A stretch of 64,000 nucleotides of DNA, from assembly GCA_016748015.1 (NCBI GenBank), contig JAAOMT010000222.1, positions 385,519-449,518 on the forward strand, given 5' to 3'. Source of the stretch: Geosiphon pyriformis. Taxonomy: Eukaryota > Glomeromycota > Glomeromycetes > Archaeosporales > Geosiphonaceae. Of the stretch, positions 33,775 through 46,139 are shown one piece after another. The position numbers and the translations under genes are program-made. Under the pieces are notes generated by a model. It did not search any database. It saw only the letters and a program-made list of their open reading frames with translations, and was not told the DNA's origin. Position 1 is the stretch's first letter, and each line of letters begins with the position of its first letter.

Positions 33775-34260
33775 ACCAGATTCAAACCAAAAACACCAAA
33801 TATGAATAAATTAAAAAACAACAAAAAGCTTTTAATACATTAAGACAAAAGCTTATTCAAGCTTTAATGTTGATATATTTAAACTATAGCAAATTATTTA
33901 TTATTATAACTAATATATTAAACTAAACATTAGGAATAGTATTATTGCAAAAAAAATTTAATAAATAAGAACATCTAGTAACATATGCCGAAATATGAAT
34001 TTAGCCAAAAAAAACTATGGCACTTTAACATTAAAACATTTAGCTATTTATTGGATTGTTATTAAATAAAAAGAATACTCAAGTTAGAAGTTTAATATTT
34101 ATACAAACCACAAAGAATTAATGTTAATTCAGAAGCAAAAATTTGCAGATAATTGTTATATCAAATAGAAAATATAACTTTTATTATTTTTATATATTGT
34201 ACATTATAAAAAAAGAAAAAAAATAGAAATATTAACAGTTTATTATAAATAAAACAAATC
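33775..34260 (+). pseudogene. Element C RNase H domain
   Basis: Collinear with B 15640-16110: QAFNTLRQKLIQALMLIYL-like, then FIIITNIL (Asp to Asn), then YGTLTLKHLAIYWIV. Many stops. Confidence 0.75.
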
Positions 34261-34479
34261 TAACAATATTTCAATTCAAAAATAAGTTAAAAAATAAATA
34301 CACAAAAATATTAACAACTTTAATATTATATTAATACTTAAAAGTTCAAAAAAAATTATTTCAAAAAGAACAAAACAAAATAAAACAACAATCAAAATAT
34401 TTTATTACTTACCAAAATATATTATATTAAAAAAACAGAAAAAAACCAAACCAATTACTCAGAGTAATTACAGAACCAG

Positions 34480-35200
34480 AAAAAAAGACAATACTGTTTA
34501 ATATGTATTTAGATCCAATAGCAAACCATTTTTATAAAGAAGCAATCATAAAAAGAACTCAGAAAAAATACTATTGGCTATTAATATATTTAAATATTAT
34601 TTAATACATTCAAAACTGTAATGTTTATTATATATAAAAAAGGAATAAGACTTAATAAACCACTAAGACCAATTAAAATAGAACAATTATTTGATTAAAT
34701 TAGAATTAACTTAGTTAAACCATTGATAATAGCTGACAAAGACAATTAATATATAGCAATAACCATGAATTATCTTATAAAATAGCCAGAAGCAAAAGCA
34801 ATTCAAAGAACAGATACAAAATTCATAACCAAATTTGTATACCAAAATTTAATTGGTTAACATAAATGTCTAAAAAAATTGTTATTAAACCAAAAAACTT
34901 ATTTTGTTAACAAAACATTAACAGAATTAAGTTAAAAATTTAGAATCAAAAGACCATTATCATTTTTATACTACTTATAAATAAATGATTTAATTAAAAG
35001 ATTTAATAAAACATTATGTAAAACAATAACCAAAATTAGCCAAAAAAACCAAGACAAATAGAATTTGTTTATACTATTAGTATTATTTGCTTATTAAACA
35101 ATAAAGTAAGATATTACATAAGCAATATTATTCAAATTAATTTATAGTAGAACAACAATATTATTAGTAAAAATAGATATTTACACATATTTAGTAGAAC
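34480..35200 (+). pseudogene. Element C integrase
   Basis: Collinear with B 16300-17000: MYLDPIANHFYKEAIIKRTQKKYYWLLIYLNII (zinc domain, distal Cys lost), then RINLVKPLIIA where the first catalytic Asp is Asn. KKLLLNQKTYF follows, where the second Asp is also Asn, and NDLIKRFNK, where the Glu is Lys. All three acidic residues are therefore gone, each by G-to-A. Confidence 0.8.
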
Positions 35201-36382
35201 TAATAACAGAAGCTAATCTTTAAAAAACATTATTGTAAAGGACATATAACTTAATAAAAACATTAGAAAACAAAAAAAAAGAACAGTTAATAATATATAA
35301 AGAGCATAAAAAAAACAAAAAAAAAACAATATAATAGTTAATTATTAAATAAACCAATTAAATTCAAGATTAGAGACAAAGTACTTTTATACTATACCAA
35401 AATAGAAAAACAATAAAGTAAAAAATTTGCTCTCAAATAAAATGGTCTATTTTATATTAAAAAAATATTAGAAAATAAAGCATATAAGCTAAAATAGGAC
35501 AACAAAATCTTAGCCAAAATAGTACATAATAATTGACTAAAACTATATTATAATATAATATTATCTTTTACCAATAATATTTTACAACTGAAAATACAAC
35601 AAATATTAGTTAAATCAAATAAAATCTTATAAGATTTGGAACCAATTATAATTATTAAAACAAATATGTTAAATTAATCTACCAAAACAGTATATAAAGA
35701 ATTAATATGCAATAAAAATAACAGAAAAATGAAAATTATAAAAAATATTTACTTCTCCAACAACTATTCTAATTTATTAAATATTAGAAATTAAACATAA
35801 AAATTACAATCAATTAACAAACTATTTAATATAAAAACACAGAAAAAAAACCGAAACTTTAATATAATTTACAATATAAAATATATATAAAATCTAAAAA
35901 CATAGTAGATAATATAATAACAAAAGTAAAAATATTATTAGAAATATTAATATTAACAGTATCATATAAGAAGTTAACTAAAAAAAATTGAAAATAGTGA
36001 ACACAACAATTTTTTAGAAACTTTTGTTATTACTACTTAGAACAAAAGCTTAATATTTAAAACTTATATATAAATAAAACAAGATAAATATTTAGTATAA
36101 TGATATTACAACAAATAAAACAATTTGTGAAGAAAAATAATTTATTTATACAGATATAAGTAATATACTAGTTACAAACAAAATTTTAAAACTGTTTAGA
36201 AATACTACTATATCCAATAATAAACACAGTAACTATTAACCAATTGGAAAAAATTACTAATGCATAATTTAAAAAATTACAAACTAGAATTATTCAAGTA
36301 ATTTTAGAAAAAAAAGTAATAAAACTAATTCAAAAAAAAAATTTAAAAGATTTCAATAAAGCTCAATATTAAAAAAAAATAA
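35200..36382 (+). pseudogene. Element C pol tail
   Basis: Integrase C-terminal region and the same unrecognised tail as B 17000-18224, decayed. It ends in an A-rich PPT relic before the LTR start at 36383. No distinct gene is visible. Confidence 0.5.
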
Positions 36383-37146
36383 TGTTACTTATAGAAAAGT
36401 AGAAATCATAATAAATAAAAAAATAACCAATAAAAAATTAGCATAATAAAAAGAAAAATTTTAGGATTTTTTTCAAAAAATTTTGTATACTGAAAATTAT
36501 GTATATATAATTATAGTATCAAAAAAAAAAGTAATCAATTAAATTTAGACAAATACTTAGACAAATAATCATAAAAATTTATCTTTTCTTTTATTAATAG
36601 TTATTATTACTCAAAGTAAAATCATATTAAATAAAATTACTCAATTTAATCATTTACTCTATATTATTATATATTAATTAAAACACTTACTTATTACACT
36701 TTATCAATAACTAATGTTAATAATATCTAATATTTAATTATATTAAAACAATAATTTTTGATCATAACTATTAACAAAATACTAATTTTTCTTTTTTTTT
36801 CTTAATTTTTTTATTTTTTTATTTATTTTTGTTATTTATTATTTAATTAAAAAATAAGCACTAAAATATTGATATTAAGAATAGCCTAGTAAAAAACCCA
36901 TAAAACAAGAATAGAAAACTTAAAAATAGCTTACCAAAAAGATAAAACTACTAAATTAAACTGGTTATCATATTAAAGACAAAAATTGGAAAGAAACTAT
37001 TAATTGAATCTCTGTTTATTATACAAAAAACTTAATTAAAATCTTCAGATCATAAAAATCTTCAAAAATTAACAGTATTATTAATTATTAAGCATTAAAT
37101 TATAAATTTGTTATTTATTTTAACACCCAAATAATTATTTGTAATA
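36383..37146 (+). repeat. 3' LTR of element C
   Basis: 764 bp, starting TGTTACTTATAG and ending TTTGTAATA, followed by ACAG (37147-37150). Confidence 0.92.
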
Positions 37147-37150
37147 ACAG

Positions 37151-37560
37151 CTTTAATTAGTTATTAATATTTTATACATAGCTTTTGGTGTTATTTTATC
37201 ATAATTAAATAACAATAACAATAAATAAGTAATTGCCTATGCTAGCAAAACACTCAAATCAACTGAATTTAAATATGAATTTATTGAATTAGAAGCAACA
37301 GCAGTTATCTGAACTCTTAAACACTTTTAATAGTACCTAAAAAAAAGAAAAAAATTTGACATTATTACTAATAATATTGGTCTCAAATAGCTTAATAAAA
37401 AAAATTTGAACTCAGTGCCAAATAATTTTAATGGACTGATTTTTTAGTCAATTACAAATATATTGTTTATCATAAAACCAGAAAATTACATACCAATATT
37501 AATAGTCTTTTAAAAATAAGACAAGATTAACACCAATATCAACTTTACTATTATCTATCA
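37151..37560 (+). pseudogene. Element D RNase H domain (3' of C insertion)
   Basis: Resumes the D pol frame after C: FILVINILYIAFGVILS at about 37151-37200 (catalytic Asp to Asn), then VIAYASKTLKSTEFKYEFIELEATAVIWTLKHF at about 37231-37330, and FDIITNNIGLK at about 37355-37390. The middle stretch is nearly free of stops. Confidence 0.8.
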
Positions 37561-37589
37561 GCTTAATAATAATAAACAATAAACAAATA

Positions 37590-38560
37590 ATAAATCCTAA
37601 AAACTACAACAACATTAAAAACTATTTGAAGACTTTTATTATACCAAAAAATTAATTTTCAATCAAAAAACATCAATTACTAATCAAAACAATATTTTTT
37701 TTATTATAACAAAATTTATTATCATAATTATAAAAATTTAACCAACCCACTTAGATTAGTACAAGAAAATAAGAAAAAAACCATCTTTTACAACATATAT
37801 ACTAATCTATTATTAGTATATTAAGAAAAAAATAATACAATTCAAAGAATATTAAAACATTATTTTTGGCTTAACATGCAAAAAAACATTTGATAATACA
37901 TAAAATTATGTAATAATTATTAAAAAAAAAAAAGAAATTTACCTCACCAAAATTTTAAATTCAATCAAAATTGGACAACTCTTTAATAAAATAAAAATTG
38001 ATTTAGTCAAACCACTATTAATCACCATTTAAAAAAATTATTATATTACAATTACAGTAGATTATTTAATTAAATAGTCTAAAATCAAAGCTATTCAAAG
38101 AATAGATGCAAAATCAATAGCAAATTTCATTTATAAAAACATTATTTGTAAACATAAATGCTTAATTAAACTTTTATTCAATCAAAAAACACATTTTATG
38201 AACAACTTAATACAAAAAATTTGTGAATAATTTAATATTAAATAACTATTATTATTACTTTATTACTTATAAACAAATAGACTTATAAAACAATTCAACC
38301 AAACATTGTGTGAATTATTAGCTAAGATTTTAACCAATTTTGAACAAAAATAAAATATTTTTATTTTATTAGTGTTACTAGTCTATAAAATATTAAAACA
38401 AAATACTATAAAACACATATTATTTAATCTTACTTATAAAAAAACAGCAATATTACTAATTAGTTTTATAGTAAAAACATATTTAGTACAATCCATTACA
38501 AAAGAAAACTTTTAAGAAACACTTTAATAAAGAGCTTATACTCTTTTTAGCACATTAAAA
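37590..38560 (+). pseudogene. Element D integrase
   Basis: Zinc domain relic near 37770-37930 (YFWLNMQKNI-like). The first Asp is retained in KIDLVKPLLI at about 37995-38025. The second region reads LLFNQKTHFMNNL at about 38170-38210 (Asp to Asn). The Glu region reads NRLIKQFNQTLCE at about 38270-38315 (Glu to Lys). Confidence 0.75.
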
Positions 38561-39829
38561 AAAAACAACAAATTGTAATTATTTATATTAAATATTCTTA
38601 AACTTTACAAAAAAAATGGCATAATAACAAATTGCCATTGGTTACAAACGAATTTAAAGTTAAAAATAAAGTTTTTTTATATAAAACTAAGGCTAAAAAA
38701 CAATAGAGTAAAAAATTTGATATAAATAAGATAGATTATTTTATATTTACAAAGTTCTAAGCAATGAATTAACCAAATTAAGATTTAATGACAAAATTCT
38801 AACAAAAGTTGCACATAAAAATTGATTAAAACATTATTATTTCAAAACCAATTTTGAATCATTTATTTTACAAATTGGTATACATTTTTTTTTAATCAAT
38901 CTTGAAGATATTTTCTAAAATTTAAAACCAATAGTTATAATACAACAACTACCAAATTTGAACATTTAAATTATTTATTTATATTAATAATTTCTTTTAA
39001 AATAACACAGAAATATTAAACAAAAATAGTAAAATAATTACCAAAAAATATCTAATTTCAAAAATATATAAAAACCACTATACCAAAAATAATTTTTTTT
39101 TTATTCTTTTATTTTATCAAATTTTATATTCTCTTTTCAATTTTATAATACTTATTTTTCAAAACATTTAACAAATATTCCAAAAATTAATGTTAGCTTT
39201 AAAAACACTTTTTGACTTATTTATAATAATTAATAAAAGTTAAATTAATTATATTTAGAAGAAAACTATAATTTTAGTAGTAAATAATTTTCAAAATTAT
39301 TACTTTTATAAAAAAACACAAAAAGTTATTCTAAAAGTCACTTATTAGAACTTTTAAAACAAGTTTTAAAAAAACCTTATTGTTTACTCTTATAAACATT
39401 TTCCTAAATATTACAATACAACAAAAACTTCAACTGTGTTTTAATAAAAACAGTAAATATACTCTTATTTATTGATATTTTCAAATTGAAAAAATATTGT
39501 ACCAACGAAAACTAGAACTTAAAGCAATTAATCTTACTCCTAAAGCTATATAAAAACAAATTTACAATGAATTTAAGACAATAATTAGACCAACAAATAC
39601 TTATTACAAACTTAAAACAGCTTTTAAACTTTATAATTTATTTAATATTTGTAAAAATATTCTACAAAATCCAATACTCTAATCAATAAAAATTCAATAT
39701 ATTGGCAAACTTACAAAACTAAAATTTTAACAATTTTCAGACCAAATTACATTAATAATTTTGAATTATTATCTTGATATTATAAATAATACTTGGACTT
39801 TAATAAAGCTCAATTTTAAAAAAAAATTA
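38560..39829 (+). pseudogene. Element D pol tail
   Basis: Integrase C-terminus followed by an AT-rich unrecognised tail as in B and C, ending in an A-run PPT relic before the LTR at 39830. Nothing else is visible in this stretch. Confidence 0.45.
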
Positions 39830-40568
39830 TATTACCAGTAAAACTTTAATTATTAATTAACATAAAATTACTCTTATAATTCTTATTAATAATTAGCATA
39901 TATTATTATCATTTCAATTATTACTTATTAATTAACCAAATTATTAAATATTATCATTTAATTAATAATTCAATTAGTATAATACACAAATACAATAATC
40001 AAATTATGGAGTATACTAAACTCTATAACATTCAAGAATTTGCCCAAAATTTGCAGTAATTTGTAAAATATTTTAATAATTCATTAAAATTATTTATAAT
40101 TTATAGAAATAATTTGTGAGTTTGTTAAAATATATTTTGAAATTAATTAATTACTAATTTCAGTAATCTGTTAGTAACTTTAGGTCTAAACAAAAAACAA
40201 TTCTTTTAACTAAATTTTTTTTTCTTTATATTTTTTTTATTTTTTTATTATATATTAAAGTAGTTTACAGACAAGATTCTTGTAAAAAAGTTGACTTTTA
40301 CAGCAAAATAACTACATATTTTTAGTAAGCTTTTAAACAAACAATTCTTGAAAAAGAATTGACTTTTACAGCAAAGTAATTACACATTTTTAATAAGTTT
40401 TTAGATAAGCAATTCCTGAAAAAGAGTTAATTTTTACTGGAAAATAATTATATAAATATCTGGTACAGAATTGGTTATTTTATTTATAAGCCTAGCAGTT
40501 TAAATTATAGAAAATAATTTAAAAATAAATTTAGTTATTAAAAATTTAACAGCTTTTAATAATAGTAA
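39830..40568 (+). repeat. 3' LTR of element D (truncated)
   Basis: TATTACCAGTAAAAC onward matches 21641-22560. It lacks about 430 bp found in the middle of the 5' LTR and stops about 95 bp before the expected terminus, where LINE-2 sequence begins. Confidence 0.85.
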
Positions 40569-40570
40569 TA

Positions 40571-42040
40571 TAAGATTTTTATGAAATAAAACTGTAGTAC
40601 AATTAATAATACACTAGTAAAATCAGATTACATGTAATTATCAAAATATTATATTTCAAAAATCTTATATATGTCAAAACTACCACATAAAGTTCTGTCC
40701 AAAAAATACTTAATATATTTAACTTTCTAAATTACATAGTTAATAAACTCAAACAAATCTCTTATAAAATAACAAATATTTTCAAAAACTAATCTATTTT
40801 CAATGTACAAAAATCAGTATTTTATATCAAAAATCAAAACAAAAAAAAACCAAGTTATTATGTTTACAAAAAAGTTAACTTTCTTATTATTATAATTATT
40901 TTAATAACTTTTAACTTTTTTTATGTGGCTAACAAATTTTTTAATATAATAATATTATAAATACATTTACACTTAATTCAACATTTATTTCAAAAGTCAA
41001 AACTAATAGAGTTTGTAATTAAACTATACACATTCAGAAAAATTTGATTGTTTATAAATAAAGTAATCAAGCAAAAAGCTGGAATACATTTAAGAATAAG
41101 AATTATAGTCTGTAATTTAGCCAAAGTCAAAAAAAGCAAATCCAAAACTTTAACACCAATATTCAAATTTATTTTAAGAAAATAAATAATAGCATTGTCA
41201 TAAGTATTTACAAACCCAAATTGTTTGACCAAATTATTAGTATATACATTTATTTAATCTAATTTAGCACTTGTTAAATAAGTTTTAATAAAATTAAAGT
41301 TATGAAAAGCATTTATAAAAGCATATTGGATGGCTAATATATATTTATTAATTAATTTATCATTTTCAATAAACTTGATTAAAAACCTAAATCAAGCTAA
41401 AATTAAATCTTTAAGACTAAGTTTCTTTTATTTTTAACATATACTCTAAATAAAACACATGCCACAACAGTTTAAAAACTGGTTTATAAACATAATTTCA
41501 AACTTTTTTAACAAAATAATTGTATTTGTATAAATTTTTAAACCCAGCACATCCATAATAAAAATATTATTACCAAATTTAAACATATTAAACAACTTAT
41601 CTCCCAAAAACAAATTGCAAACTAACAATATACCAGTAATATTAACCAAGAAATTATTTATGAAATTAATAAATAATTCAACTGAAAATTAAAACAATGC
41701 TTAAGTATTTAGCTAATCATCTGTAAATCTATTGTTTTATGTACAAATAGGTTATTAAGAATGTTCTTGGTATTAGCAAAATTAACAGCACCAATAATCA
41801 AATTCTTAAATTGTATTTGTTTAAATAATTTTAGATTATACAAAACTAAATAGAAAATAGTCTTAATAAAAAAGTTTCTTGGCAAATTAGTCTTAGATTT
41901 AAGCTTTTTCTTTAACAATTTATCTTATTCATTATATATATTTTCAAAAAGAATTGAATTATATCTTATAATTAATAATAAGCTGTAATATAGCAAAAAT
42001 CAAATATAAAAATTGCTTTAAAATAGTGTTATCTAATAAA
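40571..42040 (-). pseudogene. LINE-2, RT C-terminal and RNase H segment of ORF2
   Basis: Minus-strand ORF2 aligned with LINE-3. 41709-41918 (LKSKTNLPRNFF...IDLQMIS) matches LINE-3 RSKACLPHDFP...LDLQVLG; 41446-41649 (FLGDKLFNMF...VLGLKIY) matches FLGNELTLVNN...VLGKSLY; 40990-41232 (AKLQTIILILKCIP...INNQIFLN) matches the RNase H stretch AELQAVTLALECVP. Leftwards to 40571 the post-RNase H region continues (HFIRDLFEFIN-like, SDFTSV). RNase H Glu and Asp positions are altered (AELQ to AKLQ, DSQ to NNQ). Its continuation lies at 21640-21490, beyond element D. Confidence 0.82.
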
Positions 42041-43114
42041 AATTAACAAAAATCAAAAATAATAATATAATAGCACATATCAACAAATAAAATTAGAAAA
42101 CATAATATGCATATAATAATGTAAAAAATGTACACAAATACACACAATTTAATATAATTATAAACAAATAAGTTAAAAAATACTTACAGTTAAACAGAAG
42201 ACTTAATAACTTAGCAATTATTTACTAATCAATTAAAATAGGCATAATTATATATAACTCAAAATATGAATATATACAATAACTTTTTAATTAGAAAAAA
42301 AACAGACAGAAAGAAAATAATAAAAAATAAAAAAAAAAGTCAATTAAATAAAATAAATAAAAAAAGATAGAAAAATTAGATTATAATTCAAAAAAACCTA
42401 AAAAGTGTGTTTTTCAAGCTTTGTATTATAATATTTACTAATACTAAGATCAATAAAATTGAAGATCTTCTCTCTTGATAATCCAATTTCTTACTAATAA
42501 TCAAAAGAGTCATTATTTTTTCTTCTACTATTGTCTTTCTATTAATAAAAACAACAATAAAAACATTTAATATACTAATAAAAACAGAAATAAAATCTAA
42601 GCTTAAAAATATTAAAAACATATTAAAAAGAATATTAATTATATAAAATTTCTTAAAAATTATTCATAATAATATCTTGGCCAAAATTAACAATTAACTT
42701 AAAAATTCAGAATAAGCTCTTTATATTTTTAGAAAATAATTTCTAATCAAGATTATTTTACAAATAATAATTTTGTTGAATTCTACTTTTTATTTTTATT
42801 TTTTTTAAATTTATTAAAAATAAGATATTACTTTACTACAAGTAAAGAAATACAGACATCTGGTATTAATACAAGATAAAAAAAAGTATTTTTACAGAAA
42901 TTTTAAGAAAAGACACAATTGAAAATATAAAATATAGAAATATGACAAAAATTTTTCTTAAAAAACTAGCATAGCAGTAGCTATTAACAGCAATTTTGAT
43001 AGAAATATTATGCTACACACTAAATTTAATAAAAAAAATACTTAACAAAAAATATTATCTAATATCTGCTAGAAAATTAGAAAAAACTTACTAAGTTAAT
43101 TTTTAAAGACTTAT
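42041..43114. other. Unresolved AT-rich stretch
   Basis: The 5' part of LINE-2 may extend into the left of this stretch, but I could not follow it. A 77-codon minus-strand open stretch (42388-42621) is hydrophobic, AT-driven and matches nothing I recognise. No LTR terminus was found. Confidence 0.4.
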
Positions 43115-43720
43115 TAATAGTTAAATTAATCTATTGTCTAATATACAGTTTATTTTTTACTAAATGATTTTATGACTAGCAAGTGGTATTTGGTATGCTT
43201 TTTATTTAATTAACATAATATTTTTAGTTTTAATCTAGTGTTAGATAATATCTGTTCTACCAAATTTATTTTTACTACTAAAGATATTATTAAAGTTATT
43301 AAGTAATAGCTTAAGTTTTATTCTTTAAAATATATCTAAATTTTCTTATTTGTTTTAACTGTTTTGGCTATAGCAAATAGCATTTTTTTTGTTCATAAAT
43401 AGTTTATAATATAATGATTACATATTCACAAAGTTGTAAAAAATTTGGAATAATAATTAATATTTAATTTTTAATTTTAACATTTAAGTATTCAATGATA
43501 GTTTTGTTTGGTATTTTTATTGAGTTTTCAATTATGTTGTATATTAGAATTTTGATGTGTTTATGATTTTTGGTTAGTATGTATAGATTAGTAATAACAA
43601 TATCTCTTAACTTACAAATAGTAAATTCTACTTTAAAAATCTGAAGTTGATTTTCACTTTTTTTTCAATAGTTAATATATAATAATTATATAATAGAATA
43701 AAAATTAATTAATAAATAGA
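43115..43720 (-). pseudogene. Element E start of RT and preceding beta-rich domain
   Basis: Minus-strand matches to B 14319-14990: LCEYV-x-IIL relic near 43420, SKNKFGRTDII-like at about 43245-43285, and a QRAYQIPLAS-like relic near 43190. The alignment ends at about 43115. Confidence 0.65.
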
Positions 43721-43729
43721 AATAATTTT

Positions 43730-44215
43730 TTCCTGATTAATTATTTTTTTTGCTATGTTGACTGGTAATTTTATTTTTTTTGTTAATCTGAACTTATTTA
43801 TTTCTTTTGCTCTTATCCCTAACTTTTTTTTGTTTTTATTAACACTAATTAAGCTATTTATATCAAAGATAAAAATATTATCTGTGTTATTTTTTTATTT
43901 GGTTCAATAATATATGCTTTTTTTAATTTGTTTTATAATATTATAATAATATTTTTTATATATTTTACATTAATTATTTCTTTTTTAATGTTAATTTTTT
44001 TTTGTTAAACTAGATTTAAAAGCTAATTAAATTATTATAGTTGTTGGAATTTTTAGTATTATATTTAAATTTATGCTGATATGTAAATAAGATTCTAATA
44101 TAATAACAGCTTTTTTGGAATATCTGAAATTAAACTTTATATCAGTATTATTTATGTGTTTTGGCATAATATTTTTATTATTATTACTAAATTATTTAAG
44201 TTTTTACTTTATTAA
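43730..44215 (-). pseudogene. Element E dUTPase domain
   Basis: Occupies the place of B 13880-14330, between the Ser/Asn linker (44200-44400) and the RT spacer. Collinear nucleotide matches are visible at both ends (for example the stretch at 43730-43790 against B 14290-14340), but individual motifs are badly eroded. Confidence 0.5.
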
Positions 44216-45640
44216 AAAATCTGAAAGTGCAATATATTGTTTAGAGTTAGAATTAAAGTTTAAATTATTATTGCTGTTATTGTTATTATGAATAGTATTA
44301 AAACTATTATTGTTATTATTATTGGAGTTTGAATTGTAATTAAATTTTGATTCCAATTTCGAAATACACTTATTGATTGGTTTTTCTTATTTAGAAATTA
44401 AATAAATTATGTATGATTGTGAATTGTAAATAAAGTTATAATTATTACAATATTTAAAATTACTAGAAATTAGACAATATTTACAAAGTCTAATGTTTAA
44501 TTATTTTAAATACTACTCTTGTTTTTCTTATATAGATATTAGATTTTGGTAATATTTATAAAATTGTTTTGAATTACTTATAATATCAACAAAAATGTTT
44601 GAGTTTGAAATGAAATGGTTTTGACAGATTTAAGTAGATTGTTTTTAATTGTTAATATTTTATTGGTATTTGTTATTTTTCAGATTTTGTTTTTGTTATG
44701 TGAATAATTATTATTACAAGTAATTAATATTTTTTAATCAAACAATAATAACATGAATGAAATAATAATGGATAATTTTATTGATATAAGTATTATTTTA
44801 CTTTAAGTTATAGAAAACTATTTTTTGTAGAAAGGAATATTAAATAATTATTGATTTTTAACTACTGTTCTGTTTTTTCTGCTTCTAATACTTTTACTAT
44901 ATATACATAATTCTTATTATACAAAATTTTATACATTCTTAAACAATATGCCATAATTTTTTAATAATGTGTTTATTTGTTGAGTATTATTTTTCTATTG
45001 GTCTATTTTTATTATTTGTTTTTTGTACTTTTTTTTTGTACTTTTTTTCTATGAGTAATATTATTTAAGCATAAAAAAGCTTTGTTCTATGTAGTATTAA
45101 AAAGCATTTTTTTGTTTACTTAATTACTAATAAGAATCATATATTGACATATTTTTTCTTAACCAATAATGTTATTTTACATTCTTTTATTGAGTAAAGT
45201 TTCTTTACAGGCTAAACAAAATTTATTGTTCTATTTTTTTTGTTGTTTTGGTTATTCAAATCGTTTTTAATAACAGACTTTGTAATAATAATATATTTTT
45301 TTTATATTTTTTTTAAGTAATATACAAGCTTCTATAGATAAAAGCTTTTTGTTACAATCTATATATATTAACTATTAACTGGTTTATTTGTAAAGATAAT
45401 AATTTGAGATTTGTTTTTTTTTTCTTTTGCTTTTTTTTTATGTGAATATTGGTGACAATTTATTGTATTTTTTTTTGGCCCATAATATTTGGTATGCTTT
45501 TCAAATAGGTTTTTTTTTCAAATTTGATTAGTAATATTGATTAGGTAGTAATAATTGTTTTAAAGTGAATATAAATATCTAAAACCTGATTATGCTGTTT
45601 AACAAAAGTTTTTGAATGTTCTAGTTGAACACAGTATTGG
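44216..45640 (-). pseudogene. Element E Cys-rich module and Ser/Asn/Asp linker
   Basis: Minus-strand counterpart of B 12740-13881, with the Asn/Ser-rich linker at about 44230-44360 and the Cys-pair region near 44400-44480 and 45080-45300. It is split by the solo LTR at 44712-45060; without that insert the sequence joins as in elements B and C. Confidence 0.6.
44712..45060 (-). mobile_element. Short solo LTR inside element E
   Basis: Plus-strand TATTACAAG...GAGTAATA with TTAT on both sides (44708-44711, 45061-45064). The uninterrupted site in B and C reads ACAG at the homologous position in the minus reading. Only 349 bp, so it is internally deleted compared with the 760-980 bp relatives, though both termini are present. 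Confidence 0.82.
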
Positions 45641-46130
45641 TCTTAAATAGTTAGTTATTATTAATTAAAGCTTAATATTGTGTGGTTTTTATGACTAAAA
45701 CTTTAATTAAGACAATAATATTATTGACTTCAAAAAAAAAGTCATTAATTTTATCAATAGAAGTCTTTATTGCTCTATCAACAATAATAATTTTAGTATT
45801 AACAGCTTAATTAATTTTGCAAACTAACTGGTTTATAAGTTGTTATATAATAATGCTGTCTGTTAAACTATTATTAAGAATTAGTTTAATAGATTGGTCA
45901 TTAACTTTGATATTAGTATATATAACAGTAATTGGTTTAGTATTAAGAATGATTTCACTAAATAACAGAGTTTTAATTTGGTCTTCCAGCTCAAAAGAAA
46001 ATATAACAACAAATAATTTATTTTTAATAATAGTTGTTAATAAGATATTGTTAATAAGTTGTAGTTTTAGTTTTTTTGGGTTGTTGAATTGGGTATTTTT
46101 TGGAGTAACCAAGAAGCTTAAATAGTTCTG
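45640..46130 (-). pseudogene. Element E retropepsin
   Basis: The open stretch 45843-46112 reads ...KPITVIYTNIKVNDQSIKLILNNSLTDSIII, matching B protease. The active-site D-S-G is N-N-S. A plus-strand open stretch at 45817-46125 is its shadow. Confidence 0.85.
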
Positions 46131-46139
46131 TGAATTTGG

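Larger units (their letters stand above)
26728..37146 (+). mobile_element. Element C: Ty3/gypsy related to B, inserted in D
   Basis: Plus-strand element with LTRs 26728-28442 (carrying a solo LTR) and 36383-37146, PBS, gag, protease, Cys-rich module, dUTPase, RT, RNase H, integrase and tail in the same order as B, and a 4-bp TSD. Its own length without the nested solo LTR is about 9.46 kb, close to B. It is more decayed than B: stops are dense, RT motif C is YLNN, and the first integrase Asp is Asn and the Glu is Lys. Confidence 0.92.
21641..40568 (+). mobile_element. Element D: Ty3/gypsy with dUTPase, interrupted by element C
   Basis: Plus-strand element. The 5' LTR is 21641-22663; gag, protease, dUTPase and RT run to 26727. 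Element C (26728-37146) is inserted; RNase H, integrase and tail continue at 37151-39829; the 3' LTR starts at 39830 and is cut at about 40568. It is older and more decayed than B. It carries a different LTR family (TGTTACYAGTARAATTTTAG) from A, B, C, E and F. No right-hand TSD is visible because the 3' LTR end and adjacent LINE-2 sequence appear deleted together. It is inserted in LINE-2. Confidence 0.85.

Noticed and set aside
42388-42621. 77-codon minus-strand hydrophobic open stretch as a small membrane protein
   Set aside because: Composition is what AT-rich DNA gives by chance, with no motif, no family recognised and no supporting context.
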